Source of the DNA: CAMCXE01 sp036520615
Lineage (GTDB): Bacteria > Pseudomonadota > Gammaproteobacteria > Pseudomonadales > Cellvibrionaceae
DNA length: 64,000 bases
Direction: 5' to 3'
Assembly: GCA_036520615.1 (NCBI GenBank)
Contig: DATDJI010000082.1
Coordinates: forward strand, 1-64,000
Shown here: piece by piece, positions 1 through 9,278 of the stretch
Numbering within the stretch: the stretch's first letter is position 1
Layout of the letters: each line of letters opens with the position of its first letter
Made by a program: the position numbers and the translations under genes
Notes under the pieces: model-generated
What the model was told of the DNA's origin: nothing
The model's input: only the letters and a program-made list of their open reading frames with translations
Database searches by the model: none

Positions 1-735
1 TGTGACCAACAAGCCGCCCGGCAGGTGCAGCGCAATCTACTACCTGCAACGCCCGCTAAGGTCGCAGGCGTTACGCTGGAACATAAGGTCATTCCCTCAC
101 TCTATTTAAGCGGCGACTTTGTCGATTACGGCGGAATTCAAAATAGGTATGTCGCGTTTTATTTGACCGATGTATCGGGCCACGGCGCCTCTTCAGCGTT
201 TGTTACCATCTGGTTAAAACCACTGGTGCGGCGCATGTTCAAAGAATGCCGTAGCCGTGAAGAGGAAGTTAATTTACTGCGCGATCCGAGTTTATTGGTG
301 CAGTATGTAAATAAAGAATTATTGCATAGTCACTTCGGTTGCCATTTAACCTGCTTTGTGGGCGTGTTTGATACTCAGGATCGAATATTAAGTTATGTGA
401 CTGCGGGGCACTTGCCACTACCTATTTTAGTTGAGCAAGGACGAGCTCGTTATTTAACCGGCAAGGGGAAGCCAGTAGGGATTTTTAGCGATAATCGTTG
501 GCAAGTGTTCCACGAGCGAGTGGAAGATGGTTTTAATCTGGTCATTTTCTCCGATGGAATACTCGATACACTTCCGCCGGAGGGCTTACTGGAGAGGGAA
601 GCTTATTTATTAGAGCGTATGCAGGGGCTAGAAGGAGGAATGGCAGGGATTCTTGCGCGGTTGGATCTTCACTCGGAACGTGCCGGGCCAGATGATATAG
701 CTATACTTAGCTTGGAACAGCGGGGGCGTTTATGA
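1..735 (+). CDS. PP2C/SpoIIE-type serine phosphatase domain, 5' partial
   Basis: C-terminal phosphatase part of a partner-switching regulator that would dephosphorylate an anti-anti-sigma (STAS) protein. The frame is open from base 1 (visible part about 244 aa), so the gene begins upstream, probably with a receiver domain as in HsbR/RsbU-type proteins. Visible motifs are SGDFVDY (metal-binding Asp), DVSGHG followed by SAF, FSDGILD and GPDDIAIL, the usual PP2C metal ligands. The stop overlaps the next start (ATGA at 732-735), implying translational coupling with the STAS gene, its likely substrate. A GTG at 25 could be mistaken for a start, but the reading frame and homology-like sequence continue upstream of it. 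Confidence 0.88.
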   Translation, partial: CDQQAARQVQRNLLPATPAKVAGVTLEHKVIPSLYLSGDFVDYGGIQNRYVAFYLTDVSGHGASSAFVTIWLKPLVRRMFKECRSREEEVNLLRDPSLLVQYVNKELLHSHFGCHLTCFVGVFDTQDRILSYVTAGHLPLPILVEQGRARYLTGKGKPVGIFSDNRWQVFHERVEDGFNLVIFSDGILDTLPPEGLLEREAYLLERMQGLEGGMAGILARLDLHSERAGPDDIAILSLEQRGRL

Positions 736-1223
736 TAAATGGTCAGATTTTGGTGGCTTACCAAAGTGGGGATAATGTCATTCGCATGCTGGGAGACGTT
801 CGACTCACGTTGTGTATATCCTTTGATAATTTCATCGCGCAGATGTTTGACATAAGGCCTTTTAAATCCGTTATTTTTGATTTGCGAGAAGCAACCTGTA
901 TTGATAGTACGACCCTCGGCTTGATGGCAAAAATCGCCATCACCTCGCGCAAATCTGGTTTTAAAAATCCGCTTGTTCTGACCGCTAACCCCAGTATTAA
1001 CCGTCTATTGGAAACAATGGGGTTTAACGATATTTTTGAAATGGTCTCGGAGGCCAAATTACCGGTCCAGCTGGAAACAATACTCGATGCGACCGATTGT
1101 GATAGCTTTGACGAGGAGCAGGTGCGTCGTCGTGTTATCGAAGCACATAAAATTCTAATGCAGTTAAACTCATCAAACCAAAGCCAATTTAAAGCTTTGG
1201 TGGATGCACTGGAGAAACAATAA
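732..1223 (+). CDS. STAS-domain anti-anti-sigma factor (HsbA-like)
   Basis: A 163-aa STAS protein, the phosphorylatable antagonist in a partner switch. The core motif FDLREATCIDSTTLG carries the expected phosphorylation serine, Ser59, directly after Asp58. The region to about residue 115 follows the STAS pattern, then a helical tail of about 45 residues. It is coupled to the upstream phosphatase (4-base overlap) and to the downstream lipoprotein (TAATG at 1221-1225). Size and the phosphatase-STAS pairing resemble Pseudomonas HsbR-HsbA, which links sigma/FlgM control of motility to biofilm. That orthology is an inference from domain order only. Confidence 0.85.
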   Translation: MINGQILVAYQSGDNVIRMLGDVRLTLCISFDNFIAQMFDIRPFKSVIFDLREATCIDSTTLGLMAKIAITSRKSGFKNPLVLTANPSINRLLETMGFNDIFEMVSEAKLPVQLETILDATDCDSFDEEQVRRRVIEAHKILMQLNSSNQSQFKALVDALEKQ

Positions 1224-1816
1224 TGGCTTATTTAATTAGGGCGTTGTTTATAGTGTTTCTACTTGTTTCAATTGGGTGTGCGCAAACAGTGCGTACACGA
1301 GTTAATAGCTTTAGGGCGCCGGAACCTATCGTTACCACTGCCTCAGTTGCGGTTGTGCCAAAGGATACTACTCAGGGGCAGTCGCTTGAGTTTGGGCTGT
1401 ACCGGGATTTGCTTGAGCGGGCATTGGTCAAGCAGGGGTTTGCTTTGGCCTCACCCGGGCAAGCACAGCTCCACGCGCTGTTATCTTATGAAGTAAATCG
1501 TGTAGCTGACACGAGTGATAGCGGCGTGCGCTCAGGTGTTATCGTCGGCTCCAACCGCGGCAGTTTTGGCAGTAATGTGATGATTCTTGATGGAGCGCGT
1601 AAATCCGGCTGGTATGAGCGCAAGGTGGGCGTAGTGTTAGAGCATAATAATAGTGAGCGGCAGCGTATTTACGAAATCAGTGCCCAAAGTGACGGCGCCT
1701 GTGGCGTACTGTCCGCAGTAATTCCCGATATGTTAAAAGCGTTATTTAGTGAATTTCCGATGACTAACGGAGCTGTTAAATATGTTTCCGTACCTGTATC
1801 TGAAAAATGCCAATAA
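1223..1816 (+). CDS. Exported lipoprotein, DUF4136-like or unknown
   Basis: A 197-aa protein with a hydrophobic signal segment (residues 4-18) ending in VSIGC, a slightly non-canonical lipobox with Cys19 as the likely lipidated residue. The rest looks like a periplasmic alpha/beta domain: a conserved-looking centre (VIVGSNRGSFG, about residue 110) and a C-terminal part with two further cysteines (CGVLSAV; SEKCQ at the end) that could form a disulfide. The start overlaps the STAS stop, so all three genes are one transcript. That placement suggests an envelope output or sensor for the partner switch. I could not assign a family firmly; DUF4136-type lipoproteins are the closest resemblance. Confidence 0.7.
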   Translation: MAYLIRALFIVFLLVSIGCAQTVRTRVNSFRAPEPIVTTASVAVVPKDTTQGQSLEFGLYRDLLERALVKQGFALASPGQAQLHALLSYEVNRVADTSDSGVRSGVIVGSNRGSFGSNVMILDGARKSGWYERKVGVVLEHNNSERQRIYEISAQSDGACGVLSAVIPDMLKALFSEFPMTNGAVKYVSVPVSEKCQ

Positions 1817-1945
1817 CAAAAATATTTTTTGAATAGCAGATACATGCGTAATTAATCAATGATGCAGCGACTAATAACGCGCGAATTCAATTGCAATTTT
1901 CAAACCTAGTGGTTTCTTTATCGGTGTACTCTGCCTGAGTTGGAT

Positions 1946-2842
1946 ATGAAATTAAGTCTAGTGGCTCTAGCAGCCTGTATAAGTCTGTTAAGTGTGCTGG
2001 TATATAGCATGTGGAGGCAAAATCTCCAGCTGCAGGCCACTATCGAAACGCTCACCGGGCAGCTCAATCACAAGGCTGCAGAGATCAAAAGTACTGAGCA
2101 GATCTGGCAAAATCAGCTACAAAAGGCCGCGGAATTATTAGCAGATGCCAAAAGTGAAAACGCCAATTTGCAGCTTCAGCTTTCGCAGTTAAGCGGTGAC
2201 GAAAAAAGTCCTGTCGCAATAGGCACTCAGGCACTGCTCAGCCGCATCGAAGATAATAACCTGAGCGATGTAATTGGGCATAAATACCAATATTTTTTCC
2301 CCGGTTTGTCGCTAACTGCCGGCGAAAAAGATCAGCTTAAACGACTTCTATTGGATCGCGAACGGGTCCTTAATGCCGCTACTAGTGGTTATTTTTCTGA
2401 CTCGTTGGACGTGGGTACCAAGGTTGCTCACCAACAAGCGCTGGTCGCTGATATAGACGCACAAATTGCTTTAATTCTTGATGATCGAGAATATGCAGAA
2501 TTTGAATTATTTAAGGACTCAGGATTTGAACAGTATCAAGTAACACAAATGGCGCGTGTTTTAGGGCCTGATAGTGCGTTGTCTGACGACCAGCAGCGGC
2601 AATTTTTATTGGCAAAATTGCATCAGAAGCAAAGTTTTAGCAATTGGTTGGAAAAGCACACCGGACCGGAGTTGACTAATACAGCTTTATCAGAGGCAAT
2701 CGATAATTATAAAAATGGCTATCTGCAAGATATTCGCGCAACCGTTAACGATAAACAATTTCGCTTAATTCAAGATTATGAAAAAGTGCAGTTTGAACAG
2801 ATGAGCCGAAGCCTGCGGGTTTCAACAGGCTTGGAGCCATAG
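1946..2842 (+). CDS. Membrane-anchored coiled-coil protein, unknown function
   Basis: A 298-aa protein of unknown function. One N-terminal transmembrane segment (about residues 3-22) is followed by a coiled-coil stretch rich in Gln, Glu, Leu and Lys to about residue 90, then a mostly helical charged domain. The topology suggests an inner-membrane anchor with the domain in the periplasm. I chose ATG at 1946, which has a GAG six bases upstream; TTG at 1940 is an in-frame alternative with no usable spacing. It stands alone: 129 bases separate it from the lipoprotein gene, and a convergent gene follows after about 40 bases. Confidence 0.7.
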   Translation: MKLSLVALAACISLLSVLVYSMWRQNLQLQATIETLTGQLNHKAAEIKSTEQIWQNQLQKAAELLADAKSENANLQLQLSQLSGDEKSPVAIGTQALLSRIEDNNLSDVIGHKYQYFFPGLSLTAGEKDQLKRLLLDRERVLNAATSGYFSDSLDVGTKVAHQQALVADIDAQIALILDDREYAEFELFKDSGFEQYQVTQMARVLGPDSALSDDQQRQFLLAKLHQKQSFSNWLEKHTGPELTNTALSEAIDNYKNGYLQDIRATVNDKQFRLIQDYEKVQFEQMSRSLRVSTGLEP

Positions 2843-2883
2843 AGAGATAATTAGGGCAAAGTAGAGAGCTTCTAATTAAAAAA

Positions 2884-3648
2884 TTAATTACTGCTGATTT
2901 TTACAAACTGCCATTGTTGGTTATCGCCACCCCAGTAAGTCCAAAGCCGCACTGGCGCTTGATCCTGTGTATTTAGTGCGACTACATCAAGCGCCTTGCC
3001 GCTAAACCTGGATACAACGCTAAAGCTGTTGTTACCTGTGGAGCTGAGATTCCAGTGTTGGCTGTGGGAGTCGGTCCATTGTGATTGGTTAATTCTCGCA
3101 CCTTCACCTATTTGCCAGTCCACCAAAGACAGGCTTAGGCCGGTTTTGACAGATTTAATTGCGTAATAGCCACCGGGAACAGAATTAATTTCCCAGATTT
3201 GGGGTGCAGTACTGTTCAGTTGGTTTTGGACAATTTGACCGTCGGTGGTTATTTCCAGTGCTTTGCCTGATCGGCGCGAGACGATGGCGTAGCGGCCAGC
3301 TGCAAGGGTGGAAGTTGTAACCACTGGTAAGCCTGAGGAACTACTGCTGGATGAGCCTTGACGTACAACTTTGGTAACTTTGGGGCGAATTGGAGGGATT
3401 GAGCAGGTTTTAGTTTGATTAGGTGCAGGATCGCGTCCAAAGGCGTGTAAATCGCAGATAAATGTACCTGCTTGAACCTTATAGACAAATGCGCCAGAGC
3501 CACCAAACGCCACTAAGTTCGGTGCGGGTAGGGCGCAGGTATCACCTTGGCTACATAACTTTTGATAGCCTTCAGGTTTCACCTCATTGGCTAAAGAGGC
3601 GACTGACGATACCGCAGCCAGCGTAGCCAATATAAGCCTAATTAACAT
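2884..3648 (-). CDS. Secreted two-module carbohydrate-binding protein with ricin-type (CBM13) domain
   Basis: A 254-aa exported protein. It has a signal peptide (residues 1-20, cleavage near SLA|NE), then a Cys-containing module (about 25-90) with the pattern FICDLHAFGRDPAP...C, which recurs as an accessory domain in plant-cell-wall-active enzymes. A short Ser linker follows (about 97-104), then a beta-trefoil lectin domain with three QxW repeats (QIW, QHW and QQW near residue 245). No catalytic domain is visible, so it is probably a stand-alone binding protein for polysaccharide. The poly-Ser linker is typical of Cellvibrionaceae secreted proteins. It is monocistronic, with 464 bases of upstream non-coding DNA. 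Confidence 0.82.
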   Translation of the reverse strand: MLIRLILATLAAVSSVASLANEVKPEGYQKLCSQGDTCALPAPNLVAFGGSGAFVYKVQAGTFICDLHAFGRDPAPNQTKTCSIPPIRPKVTKVVRQGSSSSSSSGLPVVTTSTLAAGRYAIVSRRSGKALEITTDGQIVQNQLNSTAPQIWEINSVPGGYYAIKSVKTGLSLSLVDWQIGEGARINQSQWTDSHSQHWNLSSTGNNSFSVVSRFSGKALDVVALNTQDQAPVRLWTYWGGDNQQWQFVKISSN

Positions 3649-4112
3649 AACGTACTCCCCACGACAATTTAACGCTCGTACTATACAACGGTACGCCTAA
3701 AGAGTCTCTTGTTTTGATCAAAATTTGAGCGCGACAATGCATTTATTCTGTACTGAAGTTAAATCTCTGCTGGTGCGAAAAAAGCGTCCTAAATAGTTGC
3801 GGTTTTCGGCTCATTCAACTTATATGCATAAAAATGTATATGTGGTAACTACTGTTTTGCTGCTGCGCAATAATTTTTAGTCACGTCTGTTCTGCCTTAC
3901 AAAATAAATTCTAATTAGTTCGCCGTTTTTATCTTGTGTTCAAAACTAGCGGGCAATTTGACGGACATAACTAATTGAACGGCATATGCAGCGACTGCTC
4001 GTCGTTAAGAAAGTTTAGTTCTATTTGAGGAATTGGTAAGCGCTGGGCCATGCGGTTTAATACTGTGGCTCTTTATATCTAATCGCTAAGCCACAGTAAG
4101 GGGATGGGATAT
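3649..4112. other. Intergenic region upstream of the lectin gene
   Basis: 464 bases without a convincing gene. It must hold the promoter of the minus-strand lectin gene and the transcript end of scoB. It is AT-rich with an imperfect dyad around 3829-3843, but I see no promoter or terminator I would defend. Confidence 0.5.
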
Positions 4113-4769
4113 TTAAAACTGCATTTCTGGAACAACTTCCGGTACGACTATCGGACCCTGAGTTAATTTTACAATCGTATCGACACTGATGCCTGGTGCG
4201 CGCTCAATAAGCCAAAACTTACCATCGTGGATTTCGACATAGGCCAAATCAGTAACAACTTTTTTGATACAGCTTGCGCCAGTGAGCGGCAGCGTGCATC
4301 GATTTAGCAATTTAGACTCTCCGTCTTTGCTGGCGTGGGTCATAGTCACAATGATGTTGTTCGCGCCGGCAACCAAATCCATCGCACCGCCCATTCCTTT
4401 GATCAATTTACCGGGTACCATCCAAGACGCAATGTTTCCCTCAATATCCACTTCAAATGCGCCTAACACGGTGAGGTCTACGTGACCGCCGCGGATCATT
4501 GCAAAGGAGTCCGCTGAGGAAAAAATGGAGGCGCCAGTGACGGCAGTAACCGTTTGCTTGCCGGCGTTAATCATGTCCGCATCTACCGCATCCGGGTGAG
4601 GAAATGGACCCATGCCGAGCAGACCATTTTCTGACTGCAGCATAACTTCCATGTTGGCGGGAATGTAATTGGCCACCAGGGTTGGGATACCTATACCCAA
4701 ATTAACGTAAAAACCATCTTGCAGTTCGCGGGCTACTCGCTGGGCAATTTGTTCGCGTGAGAGGGTCAT
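4113..4769 (-). CDS. scoB: 3-oxoacid (succinyl-CoA:acetoacetate) CoA-transferase subunit B
   Basis: Beta subunit of a class I CoA transferase that moves CoA from succinyl-CoA to a 3-oxoacid such as acetoacetate. Its 218 aa are the usual length. The catalytic glutamate is Glu47 in QSENGLLG, and the glycine-rich GIGIPTLV near residue 25 is present. The start is ATG at 4769 with AGGAG five bases upstream. It lies 8 bases after subunit A, so the two are co-transcribed and form an A2B2 or (AB)2 enzyme. Closely related subunits act on other acids (acetate, 3-oxoadipate), so the acid is inferred. It would feed ketone bodies or branched-chain catabolites into acetyl-CoA. Confidence 0.9.
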   Translation of the reverse strand: MTLSREQIAQRVARELQDGFYVNLGIGIPTLVANYIPANMEVMLQSENGLLGMGPFPHPDAVDADMINAGKQTVTAVTGASIFSSADSFAMIRGGHVDLTVLGAFEVDIEGNIASWMVPGKLIKGMGGAMDLVAGANNIIVTMTHASKDGESKLLNRCTLPLTGASCIKKVVTDLAYVEIHDGKFWLIERAPGISVDTIVKLTQGPIVVPEVVPEMQF

Positions 4770-4777
4770 ATTGGCTC

Positions 4778-5476
4778 CTAAGCTTGGGTAGTTCGGCGTT
4801 CGATGCGTTTTTCAAATGTTCCTTGAATAACGCGATCGACATAAATGCCAGGGGTGTGAATGTTATCAATGGGCAATTCGCCAGGGGCGACGATTTCTTC
4901 AACCTCAACCACAGTAATTTTGCCTGCGGTGGCGGCCATGGGATTAAAGTTTCTAGCTGTGTGCCGATAGATTACATTGCCGTAGGTGTCAGCTTTCCAG
5001 CCTTTTACAATTGCAAAATCCCCTTGAATGGCTTCCTCTAAAATATAGGGGCGGCCATTAAATATACGCACTTCTTTACCGTCGCCTATTGGAGTGCCAT
5101 AGCCGGTTGCTGTGTAGAAAGCTGGAATGCCAGCGCCACCGGCGCGCATTTTTTCCGCAAGCGTGCCCTGTGGGGTCAGTTCAACTTCTAATTCGCCACT
5201 AAGTAATTGTTTTTCAAACAGCGCATTTTCACCAACATAGGACGAGATCATTTTTTTTATCTGATGATCTTCAAGCAAAATGCCCAGGCCAAATCCATCT
5301 ACGCCACAATTGTTTGAAACCACGGTGAGCTCACGAGTGCCTAGTTTTTTGATGTGGGCAATTAACCCCTCGGGAATTCCACAGAGGCCAAAGCCACCGG
5401 CAATTATTGTCATGCCGTCGTTTAGCCCAGCTAAGGCCTCGTCGTAAGACATAACTACTTTATTTAAACCAGCCAT
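4778..5476 (-). CDS. scoA: 3-oxoacid CoA-transferase subunit A
   Basis: Alpha subunit (232 aa) partner of the next gene. The CoA-transferase family I glycine signature is visible as GGFGLCGIPEGLI (about residues 27-39), and NNCGVDGFGLG and MRAGGAGIPAFYT are typical of the succinyl-CoA:3-ketoacid type. ATG at 5476 has a GAGG seven bases upstream. First gene of a two-gene operon. A 300-base gap separates it from a divergent dehydrogenase gene, so promoters for both probably lie in 5477-5776; I see no clear boxes there. Confidence 0.9.
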   Translation of the reverse strand: MAGLNKVVMSYDEALAGLNDGMTIIAGGFGLCGIPEGLIAHIKKLGTRELTVVSNNCGVDGFGLGILLEDHQIKKMISSYVGENALFEKQLLSGELEVELTPQGTLAEKMRAGGAGIPAFYTATGYGTPIGDGKEVRIFNGRPYILEEAIQGDFAIVKGWKADTYGNVIYRHTARNFNPMAATAGKITVVEVEEIVAPGELPIDNIHTPGIYVDRVIQGTFEKRIERRTTQA

Positions 5477-5776
5477 TCGTATTCCTCTATAAAGATCGAA
5501 AGAATTTTAATGAACCTTGGAAAATTACCCTATTTTCTAAGCTGTTACTATTTGTCCTGGCAGAGACTGGCTTGCTCAGGCTGTAACCCGTTAAATTCAA
5601 TTTAGCGTTGGGCACTTTTAAGGCTCTGTACGATGATAAGTATTTTGCGATGCAGCAGCTGTTATAGCAGCATTTGCGGCCAAGCCCAAGGTTATTTTGC
5701 GCTTTGTAGCGTTGCAGACAGAAAGGTCTCGCCCACTGTTATTATCGTGCTTGTTTAAAGTCTTGGATAACCACGT

Positions 5777-7228
5777 ATGTTGAATTTAAATGATCCCTCG
5801 CTGCTGGTATTGCACAGCTTAATCGGCGGTGTCAGTGGGCAGGGGTTGCGCACTTACCCGGTGATAAATCCCGCTTCAGAGCAAATAATTGCAGAGATTA
5901 GTTTGCTGGAAGAGGGCATGGAGGCGCAGGCGTTGGCTAGTGCGCAAGCTGCACAAAATCCTTGGGCAGGTTTAAGCGGGATGGAGCGCGGTCGTGTTCT
6001 GCGCCGCTGGGGCGATCTGATACTAACGAATGAGGATGATCTTGCGAGATTGCTAACTCACGAGCAGGGCAAGCCATTGGCCGAAGCCCGTGCGGAAATT
6101 GCCTATGCGGCGGATTATTTTCACTGGTTTTCAGGCGAGGCTGAGCGCATGTACGGTCGCTCATTACCGGTAGGCGCAGGGCGGCGCCATTGGGTGGAGC
6201 AGCGAGCGCTGGGCGTAGTTGCTGCAATTACGCCGTGGAATTTCCCTGCCGCCATGCTCGCGCGCAAGTTGGCCGCTGCGCTAGCCGCTGGTAACGCGGT
6301 GATTGCTAAACCTGCTATTGAGACACCTTTTTCCGCGCTAGCCATCGCGCAATTAGGAGCGCGAGCGGGCATTCCGGATGGACTCGTAAATGTGCTCTTG
6401 ACTGATCAGCCCGAGCGTATCGGCGAATGGTTTTGCAGTGAACCTAAGATTGCAAAAATATCCTTTACGGGTTCAACAGCGGTTGGTAGATGGTTGCTGG
6501 CGCGAGCGGGTGATGGGGTAAAACCTTGCACAATGGAATTAGGCGGCAATGCACCTTTTATCGTTTTCGCTGATGCAAACATTCCTGCAGCAGTAAATGG
6601 TTTTATTGCCTGTAAATTCCGCAATGCTGGGCAAACCTGTATTAGTGCTAATCGTTTGTTAGTGCATATGTCTATTGCTGCAGAGTTTTTAAGTCTGTTG
6701 CGAGACCGATTAAATTTAATGTGTTTTGGCGATGGCATGCAGGAAGGAATTGATCTCGGCCCGTTAATTCACGCCACCGCATGCTCACGCCTACAGCAAA
6801 AAATTACCGATGCAAAAGACAAGGGTGCAATAGTTGAATCCTTTGGAATTGATCGACGAGCCTCGCCAATAGGCTCTTTTTTTGCGCCGACGCTAGTGAC
6901 CGGCGTTACGCCAGAAATGCGCTTATTTAATGAGGAAAGTTTTGGACCTATCGTCGCGGTAACAGAGTTTGCAACGTGTGATGAGGCTATTTTACTTGCC
7001 AATCAAACCCAATACGGATTGGCCGCATATGTTTATAGCAAGGATTTAACAACTATTAATCAGTGTCAAAAACTTTTGCAGTTTGGCATGCTGGGAATTA
7101 ACGAAGCGCGTCTGAGCCACGCCTATGCGCCCTTTGGTGGAATTAAAAACTCCGGTTTTGGGCGCGAGGGCGGTTTAGAAGGAATAACCCATTATCAAAG
7201 CCAACAATTTATTGCTTGGAGCGAATAA
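5777..7228 (+). CDS. gabD: Aldehyde dehydrogenase, succinate-semialdehyde dehydrogenase type
   Basis: NAD(P)-dependent aldehyde dehydrogenase, 483 aa, best matching the GabD type that oxidises succinate semialdehyde to succinate (GABA catabolism). The catalytic pair is at the GabD positions: Glu254 in MELGG and Cys288 in NAGQTC. ITPWNFP (about residue 152), FTGSTAVG and the C-terminal FGGIKNSGFGREG are also present. No gabT is nearby, so a related substrate such as glutarate semialdehyde remains possible. The 300-base region upstream is shared with divergent scoA; both enzymes lead to the succinate/succinyl-CoA pool. Confidence 0.82.
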   Translation: MLNLNDPSLLVLHSLIGGVSGQGLRTYPVINPASEQIIAEISLLEEGMEAQALASAQAAQNPWAGLSGMERGRVLRRWGDLILTNEDDLARLLTHEQGKPLAEARAEIAYAADYFHWFSGEAERMYGRSLPVGAGRRHWVEQRALGVVAAITPWNFPAAMLARKLAAALAAGNAVIAKPAIETPFSALAIAQLGARAGIPDGLVNVLLTDQPERIGEWFCSEPKIAKISFTGSTAVGRWLLARAGDGVKPCTMELGGNAPFIVFADANIPAAVNGFIACKFRNAGQTCISANRLLVHMSIAAEFLSLLRDRLNLMCFGDGMQEGIDLGPLIHATACSRLQQKITDAKDKGAIVESFGIDRRASPIGSFFAPTLVTGVTPEMRLFNEESFGPIVAVTEFATCDEAILLANQTQYGLAAYVYSKDLTTINQCQKLLQFGMLGINEARLSHAYAPFGGIKNSGFGREGGLEGITHYQSQQFIAWSE

Positions 7229-7262
7229 ATATCGCCACACCGGATTTTTTGTAAAATATTAA

Positions 7263-9266
7263 TTATAAAAATCGCGACCAAAGTACGCGGGCTGTATCTG
7301 GATCTGCTGCCGGAGCTGGATTCATATCGGGAATAATATTCGGTGTGTAGGTGCTGGGCAAGCCAGATACATCAATGGTGGTTGACCCCGCCAGCGAATT
7401 AGTATCGGTGGCGGGAGCTAGTGAAGCCGCTGTGATATAGCCATAAATTTTTGTACTGCCTGATGTATTTAATGTGTCTCCAGCGAGAATTGATCCGTAA
7501 ACAGCATTAGAAGAGCTCAAGGTAATATCTCCTCCGCTGTAGGCCCCATTAAGACTCGGGTCGTAGCCCCCGGCGATAATAGCCGGATTACCTAATGGAT
7601 TAGAGATAAACGTAGACGTAGTCATGTTGCAGAAATTCTTCGGGTACATTGTCGAGAACCCAGTAAAAGTGCCCTTGTATGTAATAGAACAAATATTGGA
7701 ATATCCAGAATAGTTAATTGACTTTAATAGAGCTTGCCCGCTTGTAGTAACAGAACCGGTTGCTAAAAATGTATTGTAATAAGACCCGTCGCTTACTTCT
7801 AAATTGCCGTTAAACCACATGGCTCCTGGTGCGAGACTGGTGCTCGTAATCTTGAACTTTTTTAAGGTCGAGTCATAGGCAAAGCAGGGTGTAGCTCCCT
7901 GCGGGCTGCATGGAGTGCGAGGGCTCGCGGTGGGCGCTGTGCAAACATTTGAAGTATTTACAGCGGTGCACAAAGCGTACTTGGTGGTGACACTTGAATA
8001 AGTATTGTCTCCTAAATAATATATTCCATCCGCTACGCCATTTACATTTTTAACGCTAACTTTAAATTTCGTGCCTTCCATTTCGAACACATAATTAGCA
8101 GAATTTTTTAACGCCCACACATCTATTCGCGGCTTAATCATTGCGAAAGGGGTTAGCGGCACTACCGGTGTTATGGTTACGGTCGTATTAGTTTTAAGGT
8201 TGGTACCAGTTTTACAATTTGTTGCTGTCGATGAGGTAGTGATGTTTGTAAACTTTATCCAACTTACGCCCGGACAGGTTGCTGCTCCCTTGCTATTAAG
8301 TGTGGTAACTGTGGGATTGGTGCTATTGATAAGACTAGTTCCAATAATGTCCGCAGTCGTAAGCGTTCCGCTGGTAATTTTTAACGTACCATTTGCAGTA
8401 ACTTTGCCGATAATATTCGAATTGCTATCTATCTCGACGTTTCCTGTAGTTGTTACAGTCGAAACTGGTCCTGCAAAAAGCTGAACTAGGCCGTTACTTT
8501 TTATCGTCGTGGCTTTTGTGGCTGTATATTGAGACAACAATACACCGTTAAGGCCTTCCAGGGATTCTGCCGATGCTGAGCCGGTTAATGTAATTTTTCC
8601 ATTGGCTTTGACTTGTAATGAGGCCGATCCGGCACCTAGCGAAATATCCCCTGTCGAATTTAAATTAACTAATCCAGTTAGGCCTATGTAGTTGACAGTT
8701 AAATTCCCATCTACATTAAACGTGCCTTTTGTAGTAGGCGACGGATCTACAATAGTGATATCGCCAGAAACTCCCAGAGTGCGGTGAAAATTCATTTGAC
8801 CATTGATTGTGACACCGGCATTCGATGCGGGAGGGGCGAAAGCGTAAATGACCTCTAGAGCTGCGCTGGATTTCGCGGCGATATCGGTATAAGTAAGCCG
8901 AGTTTTTAGAGAATAAAAATTGTCTGAACCTGATGGAGGTGTACGTTCTGAAATGGTTGCATTAACATTATTGGTGGTGCCAGGCAGGGTAAAATCTATA
9001 GGTTGGTTTAATGCCAAAGCCGTTAATTGTGTAGTGGTAAGGGAGGCTAAATAACGGCGAAAAACTTCTACACCTGTCCAGGCTCCCGCTTGAGCGTGAG
9101 TTATGGCATGGGAAGCAATTTGTTTTTGTTGGGTGCTGCGCACTGAATGCATAATTCCCATAGAGGTTGCAGTTAAGCCAAGCCCCACTAACACAATAAT
9201 TAATATCGTAGCAATCCCTTGTTGGCGCTTAGGTGACGAGTTGTAAAAACGTTTTGGCACGGACAT
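7263..9266 (-). CDS. Giant PilX/GspK-like minor pilin with beta-helix-like repeats
   Basis: A 667-aa protein, last gene of the minor-pilin operon. A short basic leader (to about residue 17, RQQG) is followed by a hydrophobic prepilin-like helix. At position +5 after the putative Gly cleavage site it has Leu, not Glu, as in GspK-type tip subunits. PilX proteins are normally about 170-200 aa. Here residues of about 145-320 carry repetitive short strands rich in Gly, Thr, Asn and Val (GDITIVD, GNLTVNY, GDISLG, GKITLTG), resembling a beta-solenoid or bactofilin-like fold. Several Cys residues follow, and a second similar repeat region lies near the C-terminus. Likely a pilus-tip adhesin or capping protein; the precise role is unknown. 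Confidence 0.72.
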   Translation of the reverse strand: MSVPKRFYNSSPKRQQGIATILIIVLVGLGLTATSMGIMHSVRSTQQKQIASHAITHAQAGAWTGVEVFRRYLASLTTTQLTALALNQPIDFTLPGTTNNVNATISERTPPSGSDNFYSLKTRLTYTDIAAKSSAALEVIYAFAPPASNAGVTINGQMNFHRTLGVSGDITIVDPSPTTKGTFNVDGNLTVNYIGLTGLVNLNSTGDISLGAGSASLQVKANGKITLTGSASAESLEGLNGVLLSQYTATKATTIKSNGLVQLFAGPVSTVTTTGNVEIDSNSNIIGKVTANGTLKITSGTLTTADIIGTSLINSTNPTVTTLNSKGAATCPGVSWIKFTNITTSSTATNCKTGTNLKTNTTVTITPVVPLTPFAMIKPRIDVWALKNSANYVFEMEGTKFKVSVKNVNGVADGIYYLGDNTYSSVTTKYALCTAVNTSNVCTAPTASPRTPCSPQGATPCFAYDSTLKKFKITSTSLAPGAMWFNGNLEVSDGSYYNTFLATGSVTTSGQALLKSINYSGYSNICSITYKGTFTGFSTMYPKNFCNMTTSTFISNPLGNPAIIAGGYDPSLNGAYSGGDITLSSSNAVYGSILAGDTLNTSGSTKIYGYITAASLAPATDTNSLAGSTTIDVSGLPSTYTPNIIPDMNPAPAADPDTARVLWSRFL

Positions 9267-9278
9267 GAAATAGCCTAA

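Noticed and set aside
3824..3848. Imperfect AT-rich dyad upstream of the lectin gene
   Set aside because: Arms mismatch and AT-rich chance palindromes are common; no promoter context.
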